The notes: generated from the sequence alone by a model not told the origin. Positions 45,842 through 57,831 are shown, counted from the first letter of the stretch. The stretch is 64,000 bases of DNA from Euptelea pleiosperma (GCA_035048495.1 CM068551.1:16990248-17054247); one strand, 5' to 3'. A program made the numbers and translations.

Positions 45842-45950
45842 AATTGACCGTTGGATTCAAGGAATCAACGGTCTACGACGCAACAACCGAAGAGGTAAAA
45901 TATTTGGTGCCTAGTGGATCGTGAATCTCATGAATCCAACGGTCAATGGC
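45842..45950. mobile_element. Palindromic MITE (relative of 30985-31122)
   Basis: GACCGTTGGATTCAAGG and CATGAATCCAACGGTCAATGG form the arms. GGTCAATGGCCTCAAC matches the intron-1 element. Confidence 0.6.
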
Positions 45951-46492
45951 CTCAACTGCACATAACTTTGTCAGTTTATCCGTGGGGTTGAACGAGCTGT
46001 TGAAAAAAATGTTTATTTCTTACCCCGTAAATATTTTACAGAATATGGTCTACCAACCGTAAATATTTTACAAAAAATGGTTTAGACTTTAGATCACAGG
46101 TCATTTTATAAATTAGATTTCATTATCATAGGCGCGTCAATGCATGTGATGCCTAAATAAAAAATACATTTTCTAGGGTACACACTTACACTTGGCAGCA
46201 ACTTAGAGATCACTGACCGTATAAATGTTTTGGCCCCGACAATTTTTAGTGCTTGATTACCGAGTGTAAAGTGAGACCACGGTAAATGAATGTTGCATCT
46301 CTGAATCAACCTGGCAATTTGGCCCGTTGGTCCGGGCCAAATTAATTTAATTTTATTCAAAAAATATAAAAAAAAAATGTAAAAAATTAGAAAAAACAAT
46401 AAAAAAATGGGCTGTTTTTTTAATATCGCCGGGCTGGGCCTTATAAGTGTAAACCCGGGCCCAGCCAACTAATCTTTAATATTTTTATAACC

Positions 46493-47140
46493 CAAAAATA
46501 TCATTTTGAAAAATATAACCAATATATATAACCTAAAAATAATGCATCAAAAGAGGTATCCAACCATCAGATCTAACTAGGGGTGTCAACGGGTCGGTTT
46601 TCTTATCGGTTCGGGTACTTATCGGTTCCGGTTCTCAAAGTGATGGTACCAGAACCGGAACCGATTATGTAGTTTTTGTCGGTTCCGGTTCCGATTTCGG
46701 GTATAACGGGTCCAATCTTGGTAATATGAGAATTTTTACACTATATTTATATATTGGTTCCGGTTCTTATCGGTTTCGGTTCCATATTAGAGTACCGGAA
46801 CCGTAACCATTAGTTTCCGGTTCGGTTCCAGTTCTAGTTCTTTTTAATCGGTTCCCAAAAATGTGGTACCGGAACCGGTGTTTTCGGTTCCGGTTCCTGT
46901 TCGGTTCCGGTTAAATCGGGTAAAATTGACACCCCTAGATCTAACCACATCTAAATGTACAAAAAGTTTTAGCAAAAAAAATACAAGACATGCTTGAAAA
47001 ACCTGAATCACAAAAACAGAGTTTAAAGAGATGAACATCTAGACATGCATCAAAGTGGCTTTTGAAATAATATCATTTATAACCACATCTAAATTGATTT
47101 CCATAAACGAATATGCATGAAAATAAAACTTTTACAAAAT
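46493..47140. repeat. Dispersed repeat R1, copy B
   Basis: This matches 19460-20010 (AATAATGCATCAAAAGAGGT, AAAAGTTTTAGCAAAAAAA, ATCTAAATTGATTTCCATAAA). It is interrupted by the hAT-like element at 46578-46937; copy A has the empty site. Confidence 0.75.
46578..46937. mobile_element. hAT-like MITE with TAGGGGTGTCAA ends (360 bp)
   Basis: The ends TAGGGGTGTCAACGGGT and ATTGACACCCCTA are inverted. The target duplication GATCTAAC is perfect (46570-46577 and 46938-46945). The interior is made of TCGGTTCCGGTTC words in both orientations. The empty site exists near 19567. Confidence 0.9.
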
Positions 47141-47207
47141 TTTAAAAATAACATGGATTAAAAAGTATGCAAAAATATCTCAAAACTATAACAAAGGATG
47201 AGTAACC

Positions 47208-47697
47208 CATGGTTTTAAAAACGGCCGTTTAAACGGTTTTAACCGCCGTTTAAATGGTAACGCCCCAAGCCTGTTTTCGTTAAAACCATTTAAACACGTT
47301 TTATCGGTTTTGAAAAAAACGGCCATTTTTTTGTTTTAACGGCCGTTAAAATCCTTTAAACAGCTGTTTAATTCTGAAATTTTTTTTGAATAAAACGGCC
47401 GTTAAATCCGTTAAAATCAGTTTAATTTCCTTTAAAAACAGTTAAATTTCGTTTTTTTTTTTTTTTGCATTTTCAAATTTCAAAATTTGAATTTCAGCGC
47501 CATATTTTCTGTTTTTTTTCTGTTAAAATCCGTTATGATCGTTAAAACCCGTTTAATTCCCTTAAATTCCATTTTTCCCATTTTTTTTTACATTTTTGCC
47601 CCTGGCCGTTTCAATCCGTTTTAATGGCCGTTTAAACGGTTTAAATGCTAACGCCCCCAGTACGTTCAACCGTTAAAACGGCCTCCTTTAAACCTTG
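47208..47697. mobile_element. CAAGGTTTAAA-family element, GTTTAAACGG variant (490 bp)
   Basis: The left tip is CATGGTTTTAAAAACGGCC and the right tip TTTAAACCTTG. The target duplication GAGTAACC is perfect (47200-47207 and 47698-47705). The order of blocks matches the copy at 23231 (including AACGCCCCCAGT near the right end), but the repeated word is GTTTAAACGG or GTTAAAAC in place of GTTATAACGG. Confidence 0.9.
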
Positions 47698-47705
47698 GAG
47701 TAACC

Positions 47706-48188
47706 TATCTTTTTTTTCTTTTTTTCTTTTTTTTGAGTTTTACTGGGGTAAAATGGCGTTTTACAGTTTCAAGGGTAATAAAGCCAATTAAACTAACGCC
47801 TAAGCATGGATGACGGTCTTAGGATCAGGGGGCTGGATCGGTGGGCACTGATCCAGATCCGGATCGGCCCAAATTCAACTTGATCTCGGTTTATGTCGCT
47901 CAAGATGATGTGAGGCTTCGTATAGCAAATTAAATGACTTGTCTTAGACGAGACAACCGCAAGAACGTATGGCTCGATCCTTGCTGATCCCGATCAAAAT
48001 TGTTCGATCCCAATCCAAGAGTGTGCTACGTGGGTCAGAGGAGTGTGTCGCGTGAATCCAACTGCTAGAATTACTCTTTAAAAAATGCTAAATAATTCTA
48101 ATGGCTAAAGATTACCATTTTGGTGTGTACATCTACCAAGCGGTGAGTAACAAAAATCGCATATAGATGTAGTAAAAATTAAAGGGTC
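47706..48188. other. Non-coding with GATC words
   Basis: 47830-48020 has GGATCGG, GATCCAGATCCGGATCGG and CGATCCCAATCC words like those of the element at 36060, but no tips. No gene is seen. Confidence 0.4.
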
Positions 48189-48583
48189 GTGATGTAACAA
48201 GGTATACCTGAGATCGTTTCATTTGCGGAAGCGGCATTTTTGGTAGTCACCACTGCCATCTGGGTCCACTGACCGCATGGATGTTTAGCCCACCCTTTAA
48301 TAGATATTCATACAAAAAATAAGCTTGTTTAGTGCTTTTTAGCCGTTGGTTTTAGTACTAAAAAATGGTTGTATTCAACGGCTATAAGAACGCCTTAAAT
48401 GGTGCTAAAAAGTGTTAAAATCTAATGGTTATTGATTACCAATCAAGGTGATTTTTGGCATGTACATCCACCAAGGGGTGGGATAAACATCCAAGCGGTC
48501 AGTGGGCCAAGATGGCTGCGGTGACTACCAAATATGCTGCTTCCGCAAATGAACAGTTTCAGGCATACCTTGTTACATCTTTT
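48189..48583. mobile_element. Complete foldback element FB2 (395 bp)
   Basis: The tips GATGTAACAAGGTATACCTGA and its complement are inverted, followed by matching TTTCATTTGCGGAAGC, GGTAGTCACC and GACCGCATGGATGTTTAGCCC blocks on both sides. The arms are close to 190 bp. Confidence 0.85.
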
Positions 48584-48853
48584 TCCAAAATTAAAAACTT
48601 GCATTCATCCAAATGCAAACAGCAAAGCTCTACTCGGAAAGTAATCACGTTACCTCATAATGTAGTCAGTCAGTAACTTCGCTGATCGTCACCGCTCAGG
48701 AAAGTTCTACTCGGATTGGGATATTTGTGTGAGATGTATTGCATTTATGTTCATAAAATCCCAAAACTAAAAGAATTAAAGAAGCGGGAAAGTAAGCAAT
48801 TACCTGAGACTCCTAATTAGCTTCCTCAAACACATGCCCTCCAATACTCTTCT

Positions 48854-51830
48854 TCAACTTGTAAAGACAGAGGATGAGGATAAGCTTTCGTAACACTGTC
48901 GACCGTCTCTTTTGTCTCGGTAGTAGTGGTCGATCTCGGGGATGTGATGAACCTTTGGACGATCGATACTTTCTTCTCCATGCAGCATCTCTCTGAGTTC
49001 CTCTGATGTATCTGTCAAACTCAGCTTTCGCAAGTAGGTAAGCTGTTCGATGCCTTCAGGTAATATCTTTAACTCCTCACATTTTCTCAATTCCAGCTCG
49101 TGGATGCTTGGCATTGCTCGCTTCTCTATTATTACCTGATTCAACTGTGGCAAATTATATAAATATAGCTCCTTGAGATTAAGGAATGATCCGGCACCAA
49201 ACCACAACTGCTGCCCATCATATGCATTGTTTAATTTAAGAGACACCAAATTGGGCAAAGCATGGATATGAGGAAGGGGATCTTCTCTTAGCCGGGTCCA
49301 ATACAACAACAAATTCGTGAGGTTCTCAAGTGAGCGAAACCAGAGAGGCACATTCTCCAATTTCCCACATAGTTCGAGCTTTCTAAGAGGAGGAGGAAAT
49401 GATAGGGCATCCATTCGAAGTGATTCGTCCTCATTAATCGCCATTACATAAAGGGAATGAAGGAATTTCATTTTTTGAACCGAGGTGCACAGATCTATTG
49501 CGGATACTTTTCTCACCTTCGTAATCCCAATACTTGTCAGCTGTGTCAAGTTCCCAATTTGTTTAATTATGTTGCCTCTTGCTTCAATGCATCTCAGAAC
49601 TTGCAAGTTTTTTAACTTGCCTGCATCTATTGCCATTGGCACCCGTACTCCATTGAGGTAATCATAAGCACCTAAATCTTGAGGAGTATAGCGAAACATA
49701 ATCAGATGCCGCAAGCTCTGCAACTTTGCTATCCAACTTGGAAGTGACTCCACTTCTGAACTCCCAATGTCCAAGAATTGTAGGTTTTGAAGCCTTCCCA
49801 TGGATTTCGGAAGCACCTTAACATTAGTTTTTCTCAAGTTCAAATAGAACAAGCTCTGCAACTTTCCTATCCCACTTGGAAGTGCCTCCAGTTTTGATAA
49901 ACTAATGTCCAAGAATTGTAGGTTTCGGAGCCTTCCCAAGGACTTTGGTAGCTTCTTAATCTTAGTATTTTTCAAGTTCAAATACCGTAAATTGTATAAA
50001 TCAACTAATTCATCCGGTACAATCTCAATAGGAACATTACTCAGATCCAAGACCTTCAACAATCTGAAGCCCGAGGACAATCCATTCCAAGGAAAATAAG
50101 AAGCCATGCCCCTAACGAACACAAAGAAAGAGCGAAGCTGCTGCCTACTCACATGGAATTGAATATTTGTCACTTTTATGTACCGACAGACGACGGGCTC
50201 TAAAATCTTCTCTTGCTTCTCGCTCATGACCATATACCACGCAGAAGTTTCCTTCTCTAGATATTTAAAGAGCAAGCTCACGTAGAATATCATGCATTTG
50301 ACATTTTCTTGGCCTTCCAAGAGGGTTTCTCTCTACAACTTGAAGCAGGCTTCTAGATACGAGTTCCATAAGGTAGGTCTCCGCTACCTTCTCTAGTGTC
50401 ATATTGCCTCTTCTTTCTTTAACAAATCCTTCTACAACCCATAGTCTAATAATTAAGCCTTGTCCGCTTAAAAAGATAATCCTCCGGAAAAATAGAACAA
50501 TACAAGAAACAGTTCTTAAGATAATACGGTAAATCAATGTAACTAAGCAACAAAATCCTCTTCAACACTTCAAATATATGGTTGTTGCTTAGCTCCCAAG
50601 TGAGGCTATTATAGACTATCCTCCATTCCATGTACGTCTTTTCTTTCATTGACATGAGACCCCCCATCGCTACAAGAGCAAGTGGTAGGCCTCCACACTT
50701 TTCTACCATGAGTCGAGCCAAGCCCTCAAGTTCTGGAGGACAAGTATTTTGATCCCTTGAGAATGCCTTCTTACAAAACAGGGCCAAAGCCTCACTCTTT
50801 TCTAGAAATCGAATGCGGTGAACACGGCTTCTACCTCCAAAAGAGAAAGAAGCTAGGTCCTCATTTTGAGTTGTAAGAAGGATCCTACTTCCATGTCCAG
50901 CATCTGGAAGTACAATGTTTATTCGACTCCAAAGAAAAATACTCCACACATCATCTAAGACAACAACGTACCTTTTTTGCTCCAAGAAGTTGACGAGCGT
51001 CTCCACTAGCTGTCCGTAGTTCATCATTGCTAAGTCCATTGGAACAAATTCCTTCTTGGACTCATAGAATTCCTTTATCATGCTTCTGAATAAGTCTTCT
51101 ATCATGATATTCTGGGAGACGCTGATCCAAGCATGACAGTCGAAATATCTCTTCACATCTTGGCTTTTGAAAACCTTAGCCACAAGAGTAGTCTTCCCCG
51201 ACCCACCCATTCCGCACACCGAAATTACAGTGCGCTGAACTTCTTTCTCCATCAACCATCCTAACAATAGAACTCTTTTCTTCTCAATTCCCACCAACTC
51301 GTCATCCTCAATAAAAAGAGACGATTCTCCATGGATTCGCAACCATCCGTGACCGTGAGCATCATTTTGTGAAGTCATCACTTCTTCTACACGATCAAAA
51401 CGAAATCGTTTGCTCTTCTCCGAAATATCTTTAATTTGGGTGCTAATTTCTTGTAACTTAGTGGCCATTTGATGCATCACCCAAACATTATTGGGTAGGT
51501 GAATGGTTTTACGGGTGAAACCCATAAAGCCGGTGCCTTTGCGTTGGCTGCCCATGTGATACGTGAACTCGTCGATGATGTCCTCGACATGGTAAGTCAT
51601 GTCTCTCACTTGTTCAACCCAAGTTCTCACCCCTTCATCGCTCTCTTTCCTTCTACCTGCATCCTGCACGAAGGATCTCATGCTCTCTAATTCACGCTTG
51701 ATCTCATGCTCTCTAATTCACGCTTGATCTCGTTGAATTTCTGGCGGACTCCACGTAACAAGAATGCTTCTGCTTCAAGGAGGGACACTATCTTGCCTAC
51801 CAAATGCTTAATGCTCTGTTACTTTCGCGG
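48854..51830 (-). pseudogene. CC-NB-ARC-LRR (RPM1-type) disease-resistance pseudogene
   Basis: An intracellular immune receptor of the CNL class, decayed. Minus-strand parts in order: Rx-type coiled coil (SLLEAEAFLLRGV near 51770; VEDIIDEF near 51580), P-loop GMGGSGKTT (about 51213), RNBS-A FDCHAWISVSQN, kinase-2 KRYVVVLDDVW (about 50970), RNBS-B GSRILLTTQN, GLPL CGGLPLALVAMGG (about 50690), RNBS-D CFLYCSIFPEDYLF (about 50500), MHD-region CQMHDILREL (about 50290), then about 12 leucine-rich repeats (50167-48854; LKVLDLSNVPIEIVPDEL, LRNLQFLDISLSKLEALPS). Lesions: a 26-bp tandem duplication in the coiled coil (51674-51725), a 4-bp ATTA duplication after RNBS-D (about 50448-50456), a TAA after the MHD motif (50265-50267) and a one-base shift near 50166. 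The first start codon is not resolved. No partner gene lies nearby. Confidence 0.9.
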
Positions 51831-52036
51831 TGTAAACTTCTTTCTTTTCTTCTTTTGTTAGTTGGTGTAAGCGTCGTTAGCTCCTTGCCTCCTTCAATTA
51901 CGGCCTCGGGCCTCCTCTCTTTAAGTCACCTTTTATTTTTTCCGACCTGCTGCTCTGCAAGGCTCCACCAGAAATTTTTATGTCCGATGGAAACATCAAA
52001 AACCATGTTCCTTTCTTAAACCATATTCCATTGTCC

Positions 52037-52432
52037 AAAACTTGTCACAAGATGTTGCGACGCAAGCCGGTCACAGCACTCAATACGAGCCACCTGGCAC
52101 ACGATCAGAGGGCGCTGACCGTATGGATGTTTGACCAGTCCCTCGGTGGACGTACAAACCAACAATAGCCTGATTAGTGATTTACAACCTTTGGATTTTT
52201 GCACTCAAATAACGCTCAATAATGCTCAATTTCCTACCGTTAAAATCAACCCATGAAAATAACTTCAATTGAATCTGTTAAAAATCACGAATCAGGCTGA
52301 GTTTTTGTGTGCCGGTCCACCGAGTGACTGGCCAAACATCCATACGGTCATTGTCCTCTAATAGTATGCCATGTGGCTCGTATTGGATGCTGTGACCGGC
52401 TTCCGTCACAACATCTTGTGACAAAAGTTTTA
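52037..52432. mobile_element. Complete foldback element FB1 (about 396 bp)
   Basis: AAAACTTGTCACAAGATGTTG, AGCCGGTCACAGCA, GACCGTATGGATGTTTGACC and GGTGGACGTACAAACC face their complements (TGCTGTGACCGGCTT, CATCTTGTGACAAAAGTTTTA). It lies about 200 bp upstream of the NLR relic and is the closest relative of the copy at 30557. Confidence 0.85.
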
Positions 52433-52665
52433 CTCCCGCCCTAATTGGACAAAAGGGTTTTCTTAAAACAAGAAACATCGTGTAAAGAAAAGTTCTAAGA
52501 AACATCGTGTAAAAAATTGATACCTTGAATTATTGAGAAAAAAGACGTTAGCCTCAAGTGCCATGTGCTTCACGTACGTATCGCGTGGCTGTCAACGTCA
52601 ATTATATTTGAAATTTGTGGTGCATTTTAGTTTACTGTAACTTAAAAGCTTTACATTGTTTAAAT

Positions 52666-52938
52666 CAAGGTTTAAAAGGGGCTGTGATAATGGTATAACG
52701 GATTGGGGGCGTTACAGTTTTTCCATTATAATGTCCGTTATAACGCGAGACCAAAAAGGGGAAAAAAATGAAATAGCAGATATAAAATTCAAAATTTGAA
52801 TTTCAAATTCAGTGAAAATAACGAGAAAAATAATGGAAAAATAGCAGCATTATTTTAACAAATTTTTTCATAAAATAACGGCCGTTGTTTTCATTATAAT
52901 GGCTGTTATAACAAAAATAACGCCGTTATTTTCTGAAT
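52666..52938. mobile_element. CAAGGTTTAAA-family element, right end lost
   Basis: It starts CAAGGTTTAAAAGGGGCTG and has GGGGGCGTTACAG and GTTATAACG words. It stops within the GTTATTTTC block before the right tip. Confidence 0.7.
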
Positions 52939-53284
52939 GTAAACTATGGATTGAAAGTTGTTCCTTTTGACAAATTTTAAAGGGATTTTTTTTTTCTAAA
53001 ATATGATAATTAACTTTATTAAAGAGAAATTTTAGGAAGCACCAACATTTATTAGGGCTGCAACTTGGGCGGGCTCAACCTGACGTTGGGCTCGGTTGGG
53101 TTGGCCCCTTCAGTACTCGTGGTCGCGCTCCGATTGGTGCCCTTGCATTATTGGTAAACTTTATGAGCTGTGTAATTGGATAGTTTGTACCCCCCAGCCT
53201 AAAGTGTCATGTGCCCCACACTGAGTGGCTGTCAACGCCAAGTATAGTTAACGTTGAAGCTAACAGTACTGTTGAATAAACTTA
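52939..53284. other. Non-coding with a partial hAT-like tip
   Basis: TAGGGCTGCAACTTGGGCGGG-like sequence near 53055 matches the left end at 28641; the right end is missing. Nothing else is recognised. Confidence 0.4.
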
Positions 53285-53650
53285 GGGCGTGTTTGATTGC
53301 CATGTGGGAAAATTGTATTTTCCTTGGGAAAACACAACTGTCCCTTGTTAGAGGGTCATTTAAGATCTGGATAATTTTTACTACTAAGCCTGGAATTCAT
53401 TTCCCATCCAGATGAGTGAGAATTCATTTCCACTTGAAAATACGCCTTTATTTTCTCAAATGATTGAAATATATTTTCTCAGTTGCAATCAATCAGCCAT
53501 TTAAGGCATTTTCTAGATGTATTTTCTCGGAAAAATTTTCTGTCTTCGAAGGTGCACACCTTAGGATGACCCAAACACTTGTCATCAATCAAGACGCACA
53601 CCTTCAACCAAGACGCATGTCGAAGGTGCGCTACCAAACACAGGCTCTTG
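53285..53650. mobile_element. Degenerate PIF/Harbinger-like MITE
   Basis: GGGCGTGTTTGATTGCC after TTA, then GGAAAATTGTATTTTCC and TCTCAGTTGCAATCAATCAGC, are the reverse-orientation counterpart of 18042-18348. The right part is replaced by CGAAGGTGC-type sequence. Confidence 0.6.
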
Positions 53651-53974
53651 TATCCTTTGGATAAATTATAAAATTATTAAAGATTAATCGGTTATTAATG
53701 TCATTTCATTAAAGAAGTTAAGTTTATAACGAAACGAATTGTGATTTAATTAGCCACTTTTAATCCAATGTATTATAACTACGAAATTGAGAAATGCAAC
53801 ATTCATTTATAGTGGTCCCACTTTACAGTGGATGACCAAGCGCCAAAATTTGTGGGGCCACCAATAAACAAATGCAAATGCATACATTTAGAGCCTAGAA
53901 GATTCTAACCAAGATAGAGTTCATTTTTGCTCGGGAACGTATTTGATCACAATCGTCCTTGATCTCGTACGTGT

Positions 53975-54302
53975 GTATGAGCCACATTCACACTTTTAGA
54001 ACCACTAACCATGTATGGATGCTTGGCCCATCCCTAGGTGGACCTACATACCAAAACTCAGCTCGATTGGCGATTTTTAGCCATTTGATTTTAGTCTAGT
54101 TCTTGATTTGTTTTAACAAATGATTTTAGTCTATTTCTTGATTTGTTTTAACCAGGGGATATTCGAGCATTATCTGGGTACTTAATTAGATTCCACGAAG
54201 AAATCACCAATCAGGAAGATTTTTGGTCTCTAGGTTCATTTAGGGATGGGCCAAATATCCATTCGGTCATGGTCTTTAAATGTTTGCCACATGGCTCATA
54301 TG
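53975..54302. mobile_element. Diverged foldback element FB1
   Basis: GAGCCACATTCACACTTTTAG, ATGGATGCTTGGCCCATCCC and GGTGGACCTACAT face GATGGGCCAAATATCCATTC and GCCACATGGCTCATAT. A 36-base direct repeat (TTTTAGTCTAGTTCTTGATT-like, near 54090-54150) lies inside. Confidence 0.65.
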
Positions 54303-54445
54303 GACATTCGTGAGTGTCCATGATCAAAGAATCCTAAATATTATGGCTGTCAAAGGTCGAGCCAGGGTAGGGCCTAGTCCGACCCTAGCCCAGCTATCAG
54401 TTATAACGTTGAGGCCCTAGCCTGGCTCGTGGCCCTTTATAGCTC

Positions 54446-54650
54446 ATTTTTTGGGCCCACTAACCGTATAGATGTTTAGCCCACCCCTTGGTGGACATAC
54501 ATACCAAAAGTACTAGAATCTAATGGCTAGAGATTATCAATCAGGGTGATTTTTGGGTGCGTACATCCACCGAAGGTGGGCTAAACATCCATGCGGTCAC
54601 CATCCTCTAAAAATGTGCCGCATGGCTCATATTGTGGGCGGTCAGCAAAG
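54446..54650. mobile_element. Foldback element FB2, centre deleted
   Basis: GGGCCCACTAACCGTATAGATG and ACCCCTTGGTGGACATAC face GGTGGGCTAAACATCCATGC. The central part of one arm is missing. Confidence 0.65.
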
Positions 54651-54895
54651 TTTTGCTGGCATTATTGCTATACGTAATTTTTTGATAAGTAGTAATTATT
54701 GGTAAACTTTTTGAGCTGTCATTTGAGTTTGATACCTTGAATTATTGAGAAGAGAGACGTTAGCATCAAGTTCCATGTGCCTCACATATCGAGTCGCTGT
54801 CAACGTCAAGTATAGTTGATGTTCACAGCTACCCAAATAAAGTGACTTGAGTGTCGGCCTGGCATTTTGACCAGCAGCCCAGTTGGGTCTCTAAA

Positions 54896-55589
54896 TAGTG
54901 CTTGATCTCTAAACACTATAAAAATCTCTAGATTCACCATATTTACAGTTATAGAGAGAAAATTATGATTAATTTATTCGTGACTGTGCACTATTCCAAA
55001 ACCCAAAAACCATAAAAATAATGGTAGAAAATCATAAAATAACATTAACCAAATCGCCATCATCATCCATCATGAATGGAAATTAAAAATAATGTCTAAA
55101 AATATATATGCTCCACCAAAAGCATGTCGTGCTCGCCAAGTATATGTTCAATGAACACAATAAACAAAGAAACAGTGTTTGGTAGAAGTCCCCTTCCAAA
55201 AGAATAAAGGCATTATATTAGTGGGGCCAACTAAAAGAAGGTAAAGACATTTTGCATTAATAATGATCCAAACGACCTTTTCAAGAAAAACACATTTTCA
55301 AAATATATTTTCAAAAAAGTTATTTTTTTAAAATAAAGATATTTTCAGAAAATTCATTGAAAAATGGTCATCCAAACACCCCCTAATAATTAACTAAAAT
55401 ATTCCTCAAGCAGTCGAAAACTCAGCTTGTGCTCGCCTTCACATCAGATTTGAAAAATAGTAAGTTGAGTGAGTTGCAAAGCCCGATAGGACTAACATCA
55501 TCTTCCATCATAATGGTAGTCTTCAATCGATAAAAAACATAATTTTAAAAAATACAATTAGCACTAAGTGATAGCATTAGTATATAACT
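54896..55589. repeat. Dispersed repeat R1, copy C, cut by the Athila LTR
   Basis: This matches 19085-19517. Similarity stops exactly at 55589/55590, where the gypsy 5' LTR begins. An insert of about 270 bp (55120-55390) is specific to this copy. Confidence 0.75.
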
Positions 55590-56126
55590 GTGGCAAAAAA
55601 TTATCTGATCAATCCCTTACAATCTTCGAGGTCAGTCAATTCATATCTCGAGGCTGATCTGGCATATCTAGAGCCTCAGGACAGAACTTCTTCTCTTCCA
55701 TGAACGACAGGATAATCGCCGGAAGAGGTGGGGGTGTACCTATTAACTTAGTTGTAGTTTAAAACACTTATATGTTCATGGAGTTCTATTATTTGTCGGG
55801 AATTTATAGCATGTCGTGCCCACCAAATATATCATGATCTTGCCGGGATGAATTGAATATCAATCCCGCCAATTATGCCAATGAATATCCAAAAAGAATG
55901 TTTTTAATCCTGATTCCTCCACACTCTCACCTCTCCATGAGTTTCTTGTGATATTCCGTTATTTTAAGTTCTCATTTGCATGAACTAATCCCGAGTGCGG
56001 ATCGACATCCGACATACTTTTCACTGTGCAAGAATGCCTAATTTTGCAGGAATAAAACTGGATAGATTACAAATGTGTTGAAGTTAGGGTTTCCGTAATC
56101 AACGACGTGGAAAAATTCTACTTTCA
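55590..56126 (+). mobile_element. 5' LTR of the Athila-type gypsy element (537 bp)
   Basis: The start TGTGGCAAAAAATTATC was set by the break in repeat R1. The end is ...TACTTTCA, two bases before the primer-binding site (56129). The 3' LTR is beyond the window, so LTR identity and insertion age cannot be judged. Confidence 0.8.
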
Positions 56127-57831
56127 AATGGCGCCGCTGCCGCTCGGGTGACCGGAAGCGCGAAAAAGGACGTAAAGACAGAATTGAAAAGTTGCTGAAG
56201 CGAAAAGCTGCTCAATTTGGCCAGCCCGACCTTTTCGGGAAACTTTCTATTTTTCATTTTTAGTTATTTTTAGCATTTTTTTGTTAAATTACTATTTTTA
56301 ATGCCTCGGAAGGCCGAGTGCAAAGTTGTAATAATTTAGAAATTTTACTGCTTTCCAAATAACTGCTAGATCTTGTTCTAGGGTTTTTTAGAAACCCTAG
56401 ATTAAGTGGAAATTACCAAAAAAAAAAAAATATAAAAATTCAAAATTTAAAAAAAAATTAGGGTTTTATATTCTGCAGATTTTTAGAAATCACCAATCAA
56501 GGATTTGCAATTTTTGGAAAGATTCTAAAATCTTGAAACTTTGCTAAATTAGGGTTTCCCCTCTTAGAAGTTTCCTCTTTAGAAGAATTTCTATCTTTAG
56601 AAATCTTCCGAATTTGGAAAAGTCTGCAAAAGGAAACACCCCAAATCTAGCTTTCCAAAATTGTAAGGGATCTCGCAATCAAATCTTTCTTGGAAGATCT
56701 CCACAGTTCGGGAAACTTTCCAATCTAGGTATTTTTCAATCTGGGAATTCCTAAATTTTAACCCATCTGGAATTGGAAACTAATTCAAACACTTGCCTAA
56801 ATCCAGTGCTTGTTCAGTGAACCCTAAAAAGGCAAGGATTTTCCAAATAGAATCCCGAATACCTAGACCGTGCGATCTAACTTTTCTGCAGGAACACGAT
56901 CCAGTGTGGGTAGGGAGCGAAAGCTCAAAGAGGTGGAGTCGGGCCCAAGCCCATTAGGATACCCCTCCCTAACCCACGGAGGCGACCCCGTGGCGTGGCC
57001 CACGGGAGGTAAGTCTCTATCCTCGCCTTGAGTGCGATACAGAGCAATTTAGGTGAATCATTGCCGCTTGTCTATTTGCTTACGCATACATATTATTCGA
57101 CTTGCGTGGCGTGACCGTTAATCAATCAACTCTAAGAGAGCAAACCCAGCTCCAAAATTGAAACTGGTGGGATTTCATCACCCACCTCATCACTCCAACT
57201 GAAATTGATCCCTAGGATCCATCTATAATAAAAAGAATCAATAAGTAGAGCCAATTAGCCCGGTGTTCGAGGAAAAATCCACGCAAAGCGAACCCGCTCA
57301 ACATCCAATCGAAATAAGACCACGAGCGCGGGTCCCTGTTGTCTAACACACCCATAAGTCCCTGCTACTCAAGTACACTGAGCTCGACGTGGCATCTTGG
57401 ACTATTCGGCGGTTAGTTGCGTGTGGACTAGGAACACGCATCAACCCTAGCTTAACCCGAGGGAACACTCTTCTTATCCACTTGACATATCCGGTTAGTC
57501 TGGGACGTACTTAAGTCAGCCATTGTGCCGCACGTCTGTCTAAGCTTCGGATTGCCTTGTTGTTAACTAGAGTTAGTACTAAAGGATTCGCTCTGAAGAG
57601 TGTAGCCTGGTGAGAACCTCTGAGTGCAAAACAGTTAGTCCGGCGGTTAAAAGATAAACCAGTGGTCCGCCCACTGTCATAATCTACTCTAGCCCCAAAA
57701 CTAACAAAGATAAATCCTAAAATATATTCTGATTGCTTAGAATAGGATTATCTGTGCTTGGTGTGCATCATTTAGGATAGTGTTCCTCTCTGGCAACTTT
57801 TTGCCACGTATAGAGCTTGCCTCATTCGCGT
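56127..57831 (+). mobile_element. Leader of the Athila-type element with primer-binding site
   Basis: TGGCGCCGCTGCCG at 56129-56142 is the primer-binding site; this TGGCGCC type is usual in plant gypsy elements. The remaining 1.7 kb is untranslated leader, AT-rich to about 56850 and mixed after that. No other gene is seen. Confidence 0.8.

Noticed and set aside
45322..45860. Minus-strand frames of 134 and 145 codons
   Set aside because: They cover a probable TATA box, CT-rich leader and splice donor; they overlap in different frames and show no domain.
46255..46455. Repeated GGGCC words, considered as another hAT-like element
   Set aside because: No matching inverted tips or target duplication could be found.
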